The position numbers and the translations under genes were made by a program. DNA of 64,000 nt, from assembly GCA_004322045.1 (NCBI GenBank), contig SCRN01000018.1, positions 124,001-188,000 of the forward strand, written 5' to 3'. Below the pieces are notes generated by a model. That model was not told where the DNA came from and ran no database searches. It saw only the letters and a program-made list of their open reading frames with translations. This DNA comes from Paraburkholderia sp. (GTDB lineage: Bacteria; Pseudomonadota; Gammaproteobacteria; Burkholderiales; Burkholderiaceae). Of the stretch, positions 26,133 through 37,656 are shown piece by piece. The stretch's first letter is position 1, and each line of letters starts with the position of its first letter.

Positions 26133-27002
26133 TTACCGGCCTGCACCAAAGTCTACGGCATGCCGTTCGGCAAATTGGCCAAAGGACGTCGGCAACACGT
26201 TGAAGCGCTTGTGCGTCGATAGATCGACGGTCGACTCCGACCCGCCCTGGAGCCGCTCGTGGACTTGCTTGTCCAGCGCGTCGGCAACCTCTGTAGGAAT
26301 GCCAGCCGCAACCAGGGCGCGCCAACGCTCGAGCGGACTGATGGGGACATACCTGATCTTGCGACCGGTTGCCGTCGACAAATGCTGGGCGACGTCAGCC
26401 ATGCTCAATAGATCGGGCCCCGTCATGGGCAGCACTTCCCCATGGTACCCGCCATCCCGAAGCAATTGGAATCCGACCTTGCCAACATCGATCAAATCCA
26501 CCGGACTCAGCCTAACGTTGTCGAACGCAAGGTACAGCGAACCATCGTTGATGATGCTCGGTGCTTCAAAAATGTACTCCTGCATGAAACCGGTGGGCCT
26601 GAGGGTCGTCCAGGCCATGCCGCTACCTCGCAGGTGCTCTTCGATCCGCTTGTGCATGTTACTGAACACGAACGTCGTTTCCCGTCCTGCGTTCAGACCG
26701 GATAGCTTGATCAGGTGCTGAACACCAGCCGCTTTACAGGCGTCGATGAAGGTCACTTGCGTACGGACCATGTCAAATGCAGGCGACGAAATCATCAACA
26801 CTCGAGTCACCCCGCGCAGCGCATTGCCAAGCGTTAGGGGCGCGGACATATCCCCTTCCACAACCTCGATTGTGGGGATACCCCGGTACCAATCGGCCTT
26901 CAGTTTGTCTCGCACAAGGAGCCGCACGGGAACGCCGTGCTGGATGAATTCCTTTGCAATATATGAACCGGTGCGCCCTGTAGCGCCAGTCAGCAACAGC
27001 AT
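26133..27002 (-). CDS. NmrA-like NAD(P)-binding oxidoreductase
   Basis: 289 residues. The dinucleotide-binding motif is at the start, MLLLTGATGRTGSYIAKEF, followed by VPVRLLVRDKLKA and VEGDMSAPLTLGNALRGV, the usual NmrA/atypical-SDR pattern. The catalytic Tyr-x3-Lys of classical SDRs is not evident. WTTLRPTGFMQEYIFEAP and SPVDLIDVGKVGF match the substrate-side region of the family. Such proteins are quinone oxidoreductases or redox sensors. It is directly upstream of the ECF sigma gene, suggesting both respond to the same stress. Confidence 0.85.
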   Translation of the reverse strand: MLLLTGATGRTGSYIAKEFIQHGVPVRLLVRDKLKADWYRGIPTIEVVEGDMSAPLTLGNALRGVTRVLMISSPAFDMVRTQVTFIDACKAAGVQHLIKLSGLNAGRETTFVFSNMHKRIEEHLRGSGMAWTTLRPTGFMQEYIFEAPSIINDGSLYLAFDNVRLSPVDLIDVGKVGFQLLRDGGYHGEVLPMTGPDLLSMADVAQHLSTATGRKIRYVPISPLERWRALVAAGIPTEVADALDKQVHERLQGGSESTVDLSTHKRFNVLPTSFGQFAERHAVDFGAGR

Positions 27003-27069
27003 ATTTGTATCTCCGGGTAGTCAATCAGTCATGGTTCCCGCAGAGACCAAGAGCGGGATCCATTACTGG

Positions 27070-27165
27070 TTAAGACTGATCTGCCCCGCCGTTCTCATCG
27101 GTCGTTCTGACGGCGAGCGAAATCTTGCTGGCGCACCGATGATTTTCGATCGCGTGCTCAGTCAT
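27070..27165 (-). CDS. Possible 31-residue small ORF upstream of the NmrA-like gene
   Basis: The minus strand has an ATG at 27165 preceded by AGGAG at nine bases, a good ribosome-binding context, and encodes 31 residues beginning MTEHAIENHRCASKIS and ending with TAA at 27070. It lies between the divergent NmrA and GST genes, in the leader of the former. I recognise no family. It could be a real microprotein, a leader peptide or the remnant of a degraded gene. Confidence 0.25.
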   Translation of the reverse strand: MTEHAIENHRCASKISLAVRTTDENGGADQS

Positions 27166-27224
27166 ATCAGTAAGCTCCTGCGTAGCTGACAGGGGCGATT
27201 GCCCCATCCACTCATGGATCAATC

Positions 27225-27836
27225 ATGAAGCTCTACTACGCGCACCAAAGCTGCGCTCTCGCACCGCACATCGTCGCTGTCGAAGCCGGTATCCCGATCA
27301 CCGCTATCCCTGTCGACATTCCCACGCTCAAAACCGATGCCGGCATCGACTACCTGACTATCAATCCGAAGGGCTTCGTTCCGGCACTCGAACTTTCCGA
27401 TGGTCAGGTTCTGACCGAGAACGCTGCGATCCTGCAATTTCTAGCCGATCAGGCGCCCGAAGTCGGTTTGGCGCCCCCCAACGGCACGTTCGAACGCTCC
27501 CGCCTCCACGAGGTGCTGCACTACCTTGGCACCGACATTCACCGTGGCTACAGCCCGCTATTTCGACGAGAAACGCCAGCTCAGACCCGCGAAGAGCGAC
27601 AGTCCAGCCTCCGGCGCCACTATGCAGTGCTCGACACGAAGTTATCGCACACGCAGTTTCTTCTCGGCCACAAATTTGGCGTCGCCGACGCGTATCTCTT
27701 TACCTTGACGCGTTGGGCGAAGCTCATCCAATTGGACCTTTCCGGATTCGCCCACCTGCAGAGCTTCCAACGGGGAGTCGCCGCGCGTCCCGCGGTGGTC
27801 GCCGCAATGCGGGCTCAAGGTTTGGTTGACGCGTGA
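27225..27836 (+). CDS. Glutathione S-transferase
   Basis: 203 residues. The N-terminal thioredoxin-like domain starts MKLYYAHQSCALAPHIVAVE, with the Ser/Cys pair at the usual catalytic position, then NPKGFVPALELSDGQVLTEN (glutathione-binding cis-Pro and the E-N/S step) and AAILQFLADQAP. The helical C-terminal domain has FLLGHKFGVADAYLFTLTRWA, the GST N-capping box region. It conjugates glutathione to electrophiles or reduces peroxides in the cytoplasm; substrate unknown. It is divergent from the NmrA/sigma pair and followed 31 bases later by an SDR gene, so GST and SDR form a probable operon. Confidence 0.93.
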   Translation: MKLYYAHQSCALAPHIVAVEAGIPITAIPVDIPTLKTDAGIDYLTINPKGFVPALELSDGQVLTENAAILQFLADQAPEVGLAPPNGTFERSRLHEVLHYLGTDIHRGYSPLFRRETPAQTREERQSSLRRHYAVLDTKLSHTQFLLGHKFGVADAYLFTLTRWAKLIQLDLSGFAHLQSFQRGVAARPAVVAAMRAQGLVDA

Positions 27837-27867
27837 CGCCTTAATACTTTTGGCCCAAGAGGACACC

Positions 27868-28659
27868 ATGCATTCACCCAATACAGCAGTGCCCACATCT
27901 GCCGCACTCAGCGATTTGCAGGGCAGGGTCGCGATGATTGTTGGAGCAAGCCGCGGCTTGGGCAAAGGCATCGCCAAAGCGTTTGCCGACGCGGGTACCC
28001 AGGTAGTAGTTGTGTCCCGCACTCCAGTGCCCGCAGGTGAGATGGGAGATGGCGCCACACACGCTGAGATTGCTGATGCCTGCACAGACACGACCGCCGC
28101 CACGCTGCTGACGAAGCACGATCCCGACATCCTGGTCCTGGTCGCCGGTGCCACACCACACATGGGGACAATCCGAGAGCAGTCTTGGGAGACGTTCTCA
28201 CTCAACTGGGACACCGATGTGAAAATGGCCTTCCATTGGTTGCAGGCGGTCCTGTCGAAGCCGCTGAAGCCAGGAGCGCGCGTGGTCGTGATCAGCAGCG
28301 GCGCAGCGATCGCCGGCTCACCGCTAAGCGGGGGCTACGCAGGCGCCAAGGCAACTCAGCGCTTCATCGCACAGTACGCGCAAGACGAGGCATTGCGAGC
28401 CGGCTTGGACATCGCAATCTCGACCGTGCTGCCGCGTTTCGCGCCGGCCACTGGCGTTGGCGCACCCGCAGTGCGGGCATACGCCGAGCGTGCCCGTGTC
28501 GACGTCGATGAATTCCTCCAGACGTTTCAGCGCGCCTTCGGAGCACTCGTCACGCCCGAGAGTGCCGGCCGCGCACTGGTCGGCCTTGCCTGTGCAGAAG
28601 CCTCCGAGGTGGCTCCTGCCTATTTGTTGACGGGAGACGGCTTGCAGAAACTCAGCTAG
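27868..28659 (+). CDS. Short-chain dehydrogenase/reductase (SDR)
   Basis: 263 residues from the ATG at 27868, which has AGAGGA just upstream; the frame extends to 27826 but overlaps the GST gene. The cofactor motif is GASRGLGKGIAKAFA (TGxxxGxG type). The catalytic Ser is in VVVISSGAAIAG, and Tyr/Lys are in GGYAGAKATQRFIAQYA. It reduces or oxidises a carbonyl or alcohol with NAD(P)(H); the substrate cannot be told. It is the second gene of the GST-SDR pair, so a detoxification role is plausible. Confidence 0.92.
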   Translation: MHSPNTAVPTSAALSDLQGRVAMIVGASRGLGKGIAKAFADAGTQVVVVSRTPVPAGEMGDGATHAEIADACTDTTAATLLTKHDPDILVLVAGATPHMGTIREQSWETFSLNWDTDVKMAFHWLQAVLSKPLKPGARVVVISSGAAIAGSPLSGGYAGAKATQRFIAQYAQDEALRAGLDIAISTVLPRFAPATGVGAPAVRAYAERARVDVDEFLQTFQRAFGALVTPESAGRALVGLACAEASEVAPAYLLTGDGLQKLS

Positions 28660-28960
28660 CGCCCTCGCAAAAGGGGCTATGCAATTGTGCCGTGATGGGC
28701 GATCGTTGCTCTCGAAGAAGCTAAGCAAACTTCTGACAGGCAACCTCAAGTATTCCGAATATCTCGCGCTGAACCCAGTCCGTTAATCGCCGGACGAGCT
28801 AGTGGAAGCGGCCTTGCAGCGGCACATTCTTTACCGCTGAAGCGTGTTCCTCCTAGCGACAAATACAGGCAAAAAAAGAGGACCCTGTAAATTCCCGCCT
28901 AACACGTTGATTAGACAGAAATTTCAGGGCCCTTCTTTACAGATCTAGACTAAGTTCCGC
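28660..28960. other. Intergenic region between SDR and ssb
   Basis: About 300 bases with no supported gene. The plus strand has a short open stretch (MQLCRDGRSLLSKKLSKLL) with no recognisable family and no good ribosome-binding site. The right part, 28871-28933, carries the terminator-like inverted repeat described separately. Confidence 0.4.
28871..28933 (-). terminator. Probable terminator of ssb (or relic inverted repeat)
   Basis: Read on the minus strand, AGGGCCCTGAAATTT is followed after about 25 bases by AATTTACAGGGTCCT and then a run of seven T. The arms pair with one mismatch and one bulge. Position 28 bases after the ssb stop suits a Rho-independent terminator. The long loop and the AGGACCCTGTAAATT arm also resemble transposon ends, so a solo insertion-sequence scar is possible. 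Confidence 0.5.
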
Positions 28961-29494
28961 TTAGAACGGGATATCGTCATCCATATCATCGAGCCCGCCA
29001 CTTGCTGCCGGCTGGCTCGGCCGGCTAGCACCACCGCCACCGCCGCCACTGCCCCCGCTACGCGCACCGCCGCCCATCGCGCGGCCGCCGCCACGCTGCT
29101 CGGCCGGCTCACGGCTATAGCCGCCATCGTCCCCTCCGCCCATGCCGCCGCCAGCGCCGCCGCGGCCGCCGAGCATTTGCATTTGATCGGCGACGATCTC
29201 AGTCGAATACCGATCCTGCCCATCCTGCCCTTGCCACTTGCGCGTGCGCAACCGGCCTTCGATATACACGGCCGAACCCTTCTTCAAATATTCGCCGACG
29301 ATCTCGGCAAGGCGCCCGAAGAATGCAACGCGGTGCCACTCCGTCGCTTCCTTCATTTCGCCCGATGCCTTGTCCTTGTAGCGATCCGTCGTAGCCAGCC
29401 GGATATTGGCAATGGCGTCCCCGCTCGGCAGGTAACGAATTTCAGGATCGGCCCCGAGGTTGCCGACGAGGATGACCTTATTTACGGATGCCAT
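28961..29494 (-). CDS. ssb: Single-stranded DNA-binding protein
   Basis: 177 residues, normal for beta-proteobacteria. The OB-fold begins [20 protein letters not shown] and includes [31 protein letters not shown] (seen as [20 protein letters not shown]). A Gly-rich disordered linker follows, and the acidic tip DDMDDDIPF is intact; that tip recruits replication and repair partners in this family. It binds ssDNA as a tetramer in replication, recombination and SOS repair. Its gene lies 74 bases downstream of the MFS gene, and uvrA is divergent further upstream, the normal order in Burkholderiaceae. Confidence 0.98.
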   Translation of the reverse strand: MASVNKVILVGNLGADPEIRYLPSGDAIANIRLATTDRYKDKASGEMKEATEWHRVAFFGRLAEIVGEYLKKGSAVYIEGRLRTRKWQGQDGQDRYSTEIVADQMQMLGGRGGAGGGMGGGDDGGYSREPAEQRGGGRAMGGGARSGGSGGGGGGASRPSQPAASGGLDDMDDDIPF

Positions 29495-29568
29495 GAGTCT
29501 CTCCAGTTAATCCATTGCGCGACGGCGCCCGCTGCCCGAGCGCCAAGCACGCGACGCGTAGAGCCGCG

Positions 29569-30753
29569 TCAAATCTTACGCACAGGCTTCATATTGGCGG
29601 CGATTATAAGCCAGCCCAGCACGAGGCCCGAACATGCATAGAACACGGCGTCTTGACCGACCGACTTCATCAGCCAGCCGCCCGCGACGCCACCCAACGC
29701 AAGGCCGATCGACTGCGTCGTGTTGTACACACCCGCCGCCGCGCCCTTGCGCGTGCCGGGCGCAAGCTTCGACACGAGCGAAGGCTGCGACGCCTCGAGA
29801 ATATTGAAACCCAGGAAGTACACGAACAGAATCGCAGCCACGGACAAGATCGTATGCGGCGCCGTGCCGAGCAGCAATTGGCCGATCAGGATAAGCGTGA
29901 TGGCGCCGCAAAGCACGGGCTTCATCTTGCCCCGCTTCTCCGCCGCGATGATGGCCGGCACCATCATGACGAACGAAAGGCCCATGACGGGCAAATACAC
30001 TTCCCAGTGCGAGGCGACAGGCAGGCCGCCCGCCACGAGAATGCGCGGCACCACGAGAAACAGCGCCGTTTGCGTGGCATGCAACACGAGCACGCCGAAA
30101 TTCAACCGCAACAGCTCGACGTTGCGCAGCACTTCCGCGAACGGGGCACGCACGTGCACGGGCTTGGGCGCGTCGGGCACGATCCACAGCACCACGCCGA
30201 TGGCAAGCAGCGACAACCCGCCCACGAGCGCGAACAAGCCGTTCATCCCAACCCACTGATAGACGATGGGCGCGCCGACGATCGCCACGGCGAACGACAT
30301 GCCGATGCTGCCGCCCACCATCGCCATTGCCTTCGTGCGGTGCTCGTCGGCCGTCAGATCGGCGATGAACGCGATCACGGCAGAAGACACGGCCCCCATC
30401 CCCTGAATCACCCGGCCCACGATGATCCACGTCATATCGTGACCCATCGCCGCGACGAAGCTGCCCAGCGCGAAAATCAACAGGCCCGTGGCGATGACGG
30501 GCTTGCGCCCGAGCTTATCGGACGCCCAACCGTAAAAGATGTACAGCAGCGACTGCGTCACGCCGTACGCGCCGAGCGCGACGCCCACGAGCAGGACGTT
30601 TTCGCCGCCGGGAATCGTCTTCGCGTACACCGAGAAGACGGGCATGATCATGAACAGGCCCAGCATGCGCAGCGCAAAAATGCCGGCAAGCGAAACCGTG
30701 GCGCGCAACTCGGGCGCGCTCATACGCGAGGATGTAACGGACGGATTCGACAT
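29569..30753 (-). CDS. MFS transporter (12 TM)
   Basis: 394 residues from the ATG at 30753 (MSNPSVTSSRMSAPELRATV); a second in-frame ATG at 30723 is possible, and neither has a strong Shine-Dalgarno. The first helix is SLAGIFALRMLGLFMIMPVF, and motif A is GWASDKLGRKPVIATGLLIF. GRVIQGMGAVSSAVIAFIAD fits the drug:H+ antiporter side of the superfamily, but the substrate is unknown. Located between ssb and uvrA, an arrangement conserved in the family; no functional link to DNA repair is implied. Confidence 0.9.
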   Translation of the reverse strand: MSNPSVTSSRMSAPELRATVSLAGIFALRMLGLFMIMPVFSVYAKTIPGGENVLLVGVALGAYGVTQSLLYIFYGWASDKLGRKPVIATGLLIFALGSFVAAMGHDMTWIIVGRVIQGMGAVSSAVIAFIADLTADEHRTKAMAMVGGSIGMSFAVAIVGAPIVYQWVGMNGLFALVGGLSLLAIGVVLWIVPDAPKPVHVRAPFAEVLRNVELLRLNFGVLVLHATQTALFLVVPRILVAGGLPVASHWEVYLPVMGLSFVMMVPAIIAAEKRGKMKPVLCGAITLILIGQLLLGTAPHTILSVAAILFVYFLGFNILEASQPSLVSKLAPGTRKGAAAGVYNTTQSIGLALGGVAGGWLMKSVGQDAVFYACSGLVLGWLIIAANMKPVRKI

Positions 30754-30995
30754 CGGAAGCGAGCTTGGAAGAACCGGGGTGACGCCTTTTTTAGGCCACA
30801 GCCAGCCCCCAAGTGAATCCCGTTCGGGCCGCCCCCGCAAGAGGACTTCCCCCTAAGGGCTGGCTTTCGGTGCGCCTTTGGGCGCCGGGCCGCCTCGAGC
30901 GCGGCAGCCCGCCAAGGGCTGCAAATATAGCGAGCGTGGGCTCATGCGCTCCCGCACGCTGTAAGGACGCTGTAACGGCGGACTGGAAAAGTCGT

Positions 30996-31001
30996 TATAG
31001 T
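30996..31001 (+). promoter_or_regulatory. Candidate -10 box of uvrA
   Basis: TATAGT lies 32 bases upstream of the uvrA ATG, one mismatch from consensus. No good -35 hexamer is seen at 16-18 bases upstream, and I find no convincing LexA palindrome, so SOS control cannot be claimed from the sequence. Confidence 0.3.
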
Positions 31002-31033
31002 AGCAGGTTTGGCCCCCTCCCTTCCCCAGGTTC

Positions 31034-33895
<2,862 letters not shown>

Positions 33896-33958
33896 CCGCG
33901 GCGCTCGTTCGCGGCTGTGCGTCACGCCGCCCGACATCGGTTGGAGACCAGACATATC

Positions 33959-35044
33959 ATGGCTAAGCGCAACGAGGCCCCCGAAGACACCCGCATGCGG
34001 GAGGTCGCCGGACGTCCCGTGCGGCTCACGAGCGACATGAGCTTGCCGAAGCTGTCGGCAGTGGAGATCGGCAGCTACCTGCTCGCCTTCGTCGGCATGT
34101 GGGCGGTTCTGCACTTCAAGCTACTCGGCGCGCTGCTCGCCGGCATGCTCGTCTATCAGCTCGTCCACACGATCGCGCCCAGCATCGAGCGCCACATGTC
34201 CAGCCAGCGCGCGCGCTGGGTCGCCGTCGTGGTCATCGCGACCGTGGTCGTCGGAGGCTTGACGGGCCTCTCGATCGGCATCGTCCAGCACTTCGAGCAC
34301 ACGGTGCCGAACATTCAAAACTTGCTCGATCAGGTCATGCAGATCGTGGATCAAGCGCGCTCGCGCTCGCCCGATTGGCTCTCCGCCATGCTGCCTGGCG
34401 ATGTCTCGCAGATGAAGGAAAAGGCCGGGATGCTCGTGCATACGCACATGGAGCAGCTACAACAAGGCGGCAAGAATGTCGCTCGCGGCTTCGGCCATGT
34501 CGTGTTCGGAATGATCATCGGCGCGATGATCGCCATCACGAGCGAGCGTCATGTGCAGCGGTTGCCGCTGTCCCGGGCGCTCGCCGCGCGCGCCTCGCGT
34601 TTTGCGGATGCGTTCCGGCGGATCGTGTTCGCGCAGGTCAAGATATCGACGATCAACGCGGTGTTCACGGCGCTTTATTTGCTGATCGCGTTGCCGATTT
34701 TTCATGAGCGGCTGCCGCTGTCGAAGACGCTCGTGCTCGTCACGTTCATCGCGGGACTGCTGCCGGTTATCGGCAATCTGATCTCGAACACGCTGATCGT
34801 CGCCGTCTCGCTCGCGGTCAGCCTGCCGACGGCCATTTCCTCGCTCGTCTTTCTCGTGTTGATTCACAAGTTCGAATACTTCTTGAACGCGCGGATCGTC
34901 GGCGGGCAAATCGAGGCGCGGGCTTGGGAGCTATTGCTGGCCATGCTGGTCATGGAAGCGGCCGCTGGCGTACCGGGGCTCGTGGCCGCGCCGATCTTTT
35001 ATGCGTATATCAAGCGCGAGCTCGTTTATTTGCGGCTGGTTTGA
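33959..35044 (+). CDS. AI-2E / PerM-family membrane protein
   Basis: 361 residues from the ATG at 33959 (MAKRNEAPEDTR). The hydrophobic pattern fits seven to eight helices: early helices around SYLLAFVGMWAVLHFKLLGA and WVAVVVIATVVVGGLTGLSI, then a soluble helical domain (QNLLDQVMQIVDQARS), then a C-terminal cluster including TLVLVTFIAGLLPVIGNLIS and EAAAGVPGLVAAPIFYAYIK. This matches the AI-2E exporter (PF01594) family, whose members include putative AI-2 exporters and Na+/H+ antiporters. The transported species is unknown. It follows uvrA and may be read from the same transcript. Confidence 0.85.
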   Translation: MAKRNEAPEDTRMREVAGRPVRLTSDMSLPKLSAVEIGSYLLAFVGMWAVLHFKLLGALLAGMLVYQLVHTIAPSIERHMSSQRARWVAVVVIATVVVGGLTGLSIGIVQHFEHTVPNIQNLLDQVMQIVDQARSRSPDWLSAMLPGDVSQMKEKAGMLVHTHMEQLQQGGKNVARGFGHVVFGMIIGAMIAITSERHVQRLPLSRALAARASRFADAFRRIVFAQVKISTINAVFTALYLLIALPIFHERLPLSKTLVLVTFIAGLLPVIGNLISNTLIVAVSLAVSLPTAISSLVFLVLIHKFEYFLNARIVGGQIEARAWELLLAMLVMEAAAGVPGLVAAPIFYAYIKRELVYLRLV

Positions 35045-35161
35045 CGCTAGCGCACCCTGCGCACCCGAAAGATTCTCCCGCCTGTATCCGCATCTCGAAC
35101 GATCGGTGGGCCTTGCAAGCCGCTGGATAAGTTCATCCTCCTTTGACGATCACCGGCGCGC

Positions 35162-36031
35162 TCAACGAAACACGACCGTTTTCGTCCCGTTCAACACGAT
35201 CCGATGCTCCACGTGCCACTTCACCGCACGCGCCAGCGTCACGCACTCGACGTCGCGGCCGATCGCCGTCAGTTGGTCGGGCGTCATGCTGTGATCGACG
35301 CGCTCCACTTCCTGCTCGATGATCGGACCTTCGTCCAGATCGGTCGTGACGTAATGGGCCGTCGCGCCGATCAACTTCACGCCCCGATCGAACGCCTGGT
35401 AGTACGGCTTGGCCCCCTTGAAACTCGGCAAGAACGAGTGATGAATATTGATCGCCCGGCCCGACAAGTGCTCGCACAGATTCGGCGACAAGACCTGCAT
35501 GTAGCGCGCGAGCACGACGAGATCGGCCGCGTTTTGATCGATCACTTCGAGCACCCGCGCCTCTTGCGCGGCTTTGGCAGCGCCCGTCGAGTCCATCAAC
35601 GGGAAGTGATGGAACGGAATGTCGTAACTCGCCGCGAGCTGATAGAAATCTTTGTGATTCGAAATGATCGCGGCAATCTCGATCGGCAGTTGCCCCGTGC
35701 GATAGCGGAACAGCAAGTCGTTCAAGCAATGCCCGATCTTCGAGACCATGATGACGACCTTCGGCTTGAGCGCCGCGTCGTGGATCTCCGATCGCATCGC
35801 AAACTCCGCGGCCAGCGGCGCGAACGCCTCGCGCAGCGCATCGAGCCCCGGGTCGCCGCCCACTTGTTGAAAGTGCACGCGCATGAAAAATTCGCCCGTG
35901 CGGCTATCGCCGAATTGCGCCGAGTCGAGGATGTTGGCGCCGCGCTCGAACAAGAACCCCGATACCGCGTGAACGATGCCGGGCCGATCGGGGCACGATA
36001 GTTTCAAGATGAAGCTGTGTTGGGTCGACAT
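35162..36031 (-). CDS. purU: Formyltetrahydrofolate deformylase
   Basis: 289 residues. It hydrolyses 10-formyl-THF to formate and THF, balancing the one-carbon pool and supplying formate for purine synthesis. The N-terminal ACT domain starts FILKLSCPDRPGIVHAVSGF, and the formyltransferase-like domain carries the catalytic Asn-His-Asp set: Asn and His in RAINIHHSFLPSFKGAKPY and the Asp in TDLDEGPIIEQEVERVDHS. It is the last gene of a minus-strand series, and the Nudix gene upstream is separated by 65 bases. Confidence 0.95.
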   Translation of the reverse strand: MSTQHSFILKLSCPDRPGIVHAVSGFLFERGANILDSAQFGDSRTGEFFMRVHFQQVGGDPGLDALREAFAPLAAEFAMRSEIHDAALKPKVVIMVSKIGHCLNDLLFRYRTGQLPIEIAAIISNHKDFYQLAASYDIPFHHFPLMDSTGAAKAAQEARVLEVIDQNAADLVVLARYMQVLSPNLCEHLSGRAINIHHSFLPSFKGAKPYYQAFDRGVKLIGATAHYVTTDLDEGPIIEQEVERVDHSMTPDQLTAIGRDVECVTLARAVKWHVEHRIVLNGTKTVVFR

Positions 36032-36096
36032 GACCGAGTTGACTCCTATGTTTGATCCCTGCCGCGCCGCTTGCGTATCGAGCGCATTCAGCGCAT

Positions 36097-36951
36097 TCAG
36101 CGCGAGACGCGCGGTGCGGCGAAAAGCGTATCGATGCCCGCGCAGGCGTCCTCATCGATCCAAGCGTGGCGCAGCATGCAGTCGAGCGTCGCGAGGCTCG
36201 CATCCACGGTCATCTCGCCGTCCTCGATCCACCGCGCGACTTCTTCAATGCGAGCGAGCCGATGTTCGCCCACTTCTCCGTCCTGGTTGCGTGGGGCGAA
36301 ATCCTCGGGCAGCGGCAGGTCGTAGATGAAGATCTGCTCGGCCTGCGTGCCTTCGGGCAGCGACTGCAGCACATGCACGGTGCGTCCGGGTTCGACCTTG
36401 CCGGCCAGAGCGGCTTCGATGCCCGCCTCTTCCCAACATTCCTTGACGATCGTCTCTTCGATCGACAAGCCCCAAGCAATGCCGCCCGCGACCACGTTGT
36501 CCAGCATGCCAGGGTCGGTCGCCTTGGTCTGGCTGCGGCGCGCGATCCAAAGCTGCGGCGCCCGACCCGCATATTTTACGATGCCGTTCAAATGCACCGC
36601 GTAGGTCGCCGTGCCGAAGAAGCGTGCGGCCGCCCGCTCGATGTAGGCGAGCGGCGCGGCGTCGAAGGCGTTGCGAATCGCGTAAGTCTCGTCGCGCCAA
36701 CCGACGATGCGCCCCTGCCCCGCGAGCGCACCGATGACAGCGGCCAGCGCCGCGGACCGGGTATCGGCGCTCGCATCGAAACGAGGGGCCAACGTTACCG
36801 CCGCGGCGTCGATGTCGAAGACGTCGGGCCAACGAGCAAGCAGCGCGACGTCGTGCTCGCGAATCCATCCGACTTGCTCGGAAGCCATGAAAAACGGGCG
36901 GTGCGCCTGCGGCTCGAAGCGGCGCGCATGGACGATGCAGGGCAAGCTCAT
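36097..36951 (-). CDS. DUF4743 / Nudix hydrolase
   Basis: 284 residues. The N-terminal half resembles the DUF4743 domain found before Nudix domains in thiamine-pyrophosphokinase-associated proteins (RRFEPQAHRPFFMASEQVGW). The Nudix box is GLSIEETIVKECWEEAGIE, with the expected Glu ligands, although the usual Arg before the first Glu is Lys-Glu here. Upstream, VVAGGIAWGLS fits the beta-strand that leads into the box. It should hydrolyse a nucleoside-diphosphate-linked substrate, perhaps an oxidised thiamine diphosphate, but that is from family resemblance only. Confidence 0.85.
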   Translation of the reverse strand: MSLPCIVHARRFEPQAHRPFFMASEQVGWIREHDVALLARWPDVFDIDAAAVTLAPRFDASADTRSAALAAVIGALAGQGRIVGWRDETYAIRNAFDAAPLAYIERAAARFFGTATYAVHLNGIVKYAGRAPQLWIARRSQTKATDPGMLDNVVAGGIAWGLSIEETIVKECWEEAGIEAALAGKVEPGRTVHVLQSLPEGTQAEQIFIYDLPLPEDFAPRNQDGEVGEHRLARIEEVARWIEDGEMTVDASLATLDCMLRHAWIDEDACAGIDTLFAAPRVSR

Positions 36952-36995
36952 TGAAACTCCTTGACGGTACTACCGGCGAGAGGATCGATCGTGCC

Positions 36996-37610
36996 TCAAT
37001 CGCGCAAAGCCACGCGCAACCCAAGCGCGATGAACGTTGCGCCCGCGAGCCGATCGAGCCAGACACCGGCGCGCGGACGACGCTTGAGCCACGCGCCCAG
37101 CGCACCGGCGAACAGACCGAAGGCGGAAAAGATCGCCAGCGTCTGCAGCATGAAAACGAGGCCCAGTTCGATCATCTGGACGGCGACACGTTGGGTGCCG
37201 CTCGGATCGACGAACTGCGGCAGAAACACGACGAAGAACAGCGTCACCTTCGGGTTCATCATGTTGCCGACGACGCTTTGGCGAAATACGGTGAGAAGCG
37301 GTACGGGAGCGCGCTCGTGAGCGCTCGCCAAGCCGCGGCTCGTCAACGCCTTCACGCCGATCCAAATCAGATAGAGGCCACCCGCGATCTTGACGATCTC
37401 GAACGCGAGCGGCGACGAGCGCAAGAGCGCCGCGATGCCGAACGCGGCGAGCGTCGTATGGAAGGTCAGCCCGGCGGCGAAGCCGAGCGCAGCCACGAGG
37501 CCCGCGGCACGGCCTTGCGAGATGCCGCGCGCAAGCACTTGCAGATTGTCCGGCCCGGGCGCGGCCGTGATCGCTATGGACGCAGCGAGAAACAACGGTA
37601 GGTTCGGCAT
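36996..37610 (-). CDS. LysE family amino-acid exporter (RhtB type)
   Basis: 204 residues with six hydrophobic segments. The start MPNLPLFLAASIAITAAPGPDN carries the LysE/RhtB hallmark PGPDNLQVLARG. GFAAGLTFHTTLAAFGIAAL and GNMMNPKVTLFFVVFLPQFV match the second motif (NPKxxLFF). These inner-membrane proteins export amino acids or homoserine lactone-like molecules; the substrate is not visible. No LysG-type regulator is adjacent. Confidence 0.93.
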   Translation of the reverse strand: MPNLPLFLAASIAITAAPGPDNLQVLARGISQGRAAGLVAALGFAAGLTFHTTLAAFGIAALLRSSPLAFEIVKIAGGLYLIWIGVKALTSRGLASAHERAPVPLLTVFRQSVVGNMMNPKVTLFFVVFLPQFVDPSGTQRVAVQMIELGLVFMLQTLAIFSAFGLFAGALGAWLKRRPRAGVWLDRLAGATFIALGLRVALRD

Positions 37611-37656
37611 GTTGGATTGGCTCTATCGAATTGGATCGGGGCGAGCGGCCCGCCCG

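Noticed and set aside
29515-30816. 433-residue plus-strand ORF
   Set aside because: Antisense to the MFS gene between ssb and uvrA; no family resemblance.
30961-31033. LexA box upstream of uvrA
   Set aside because: CTGTAAGG and CTGTAACG occur near 30960-30976, but neither forms a CTG-N10-CAG palindrome.
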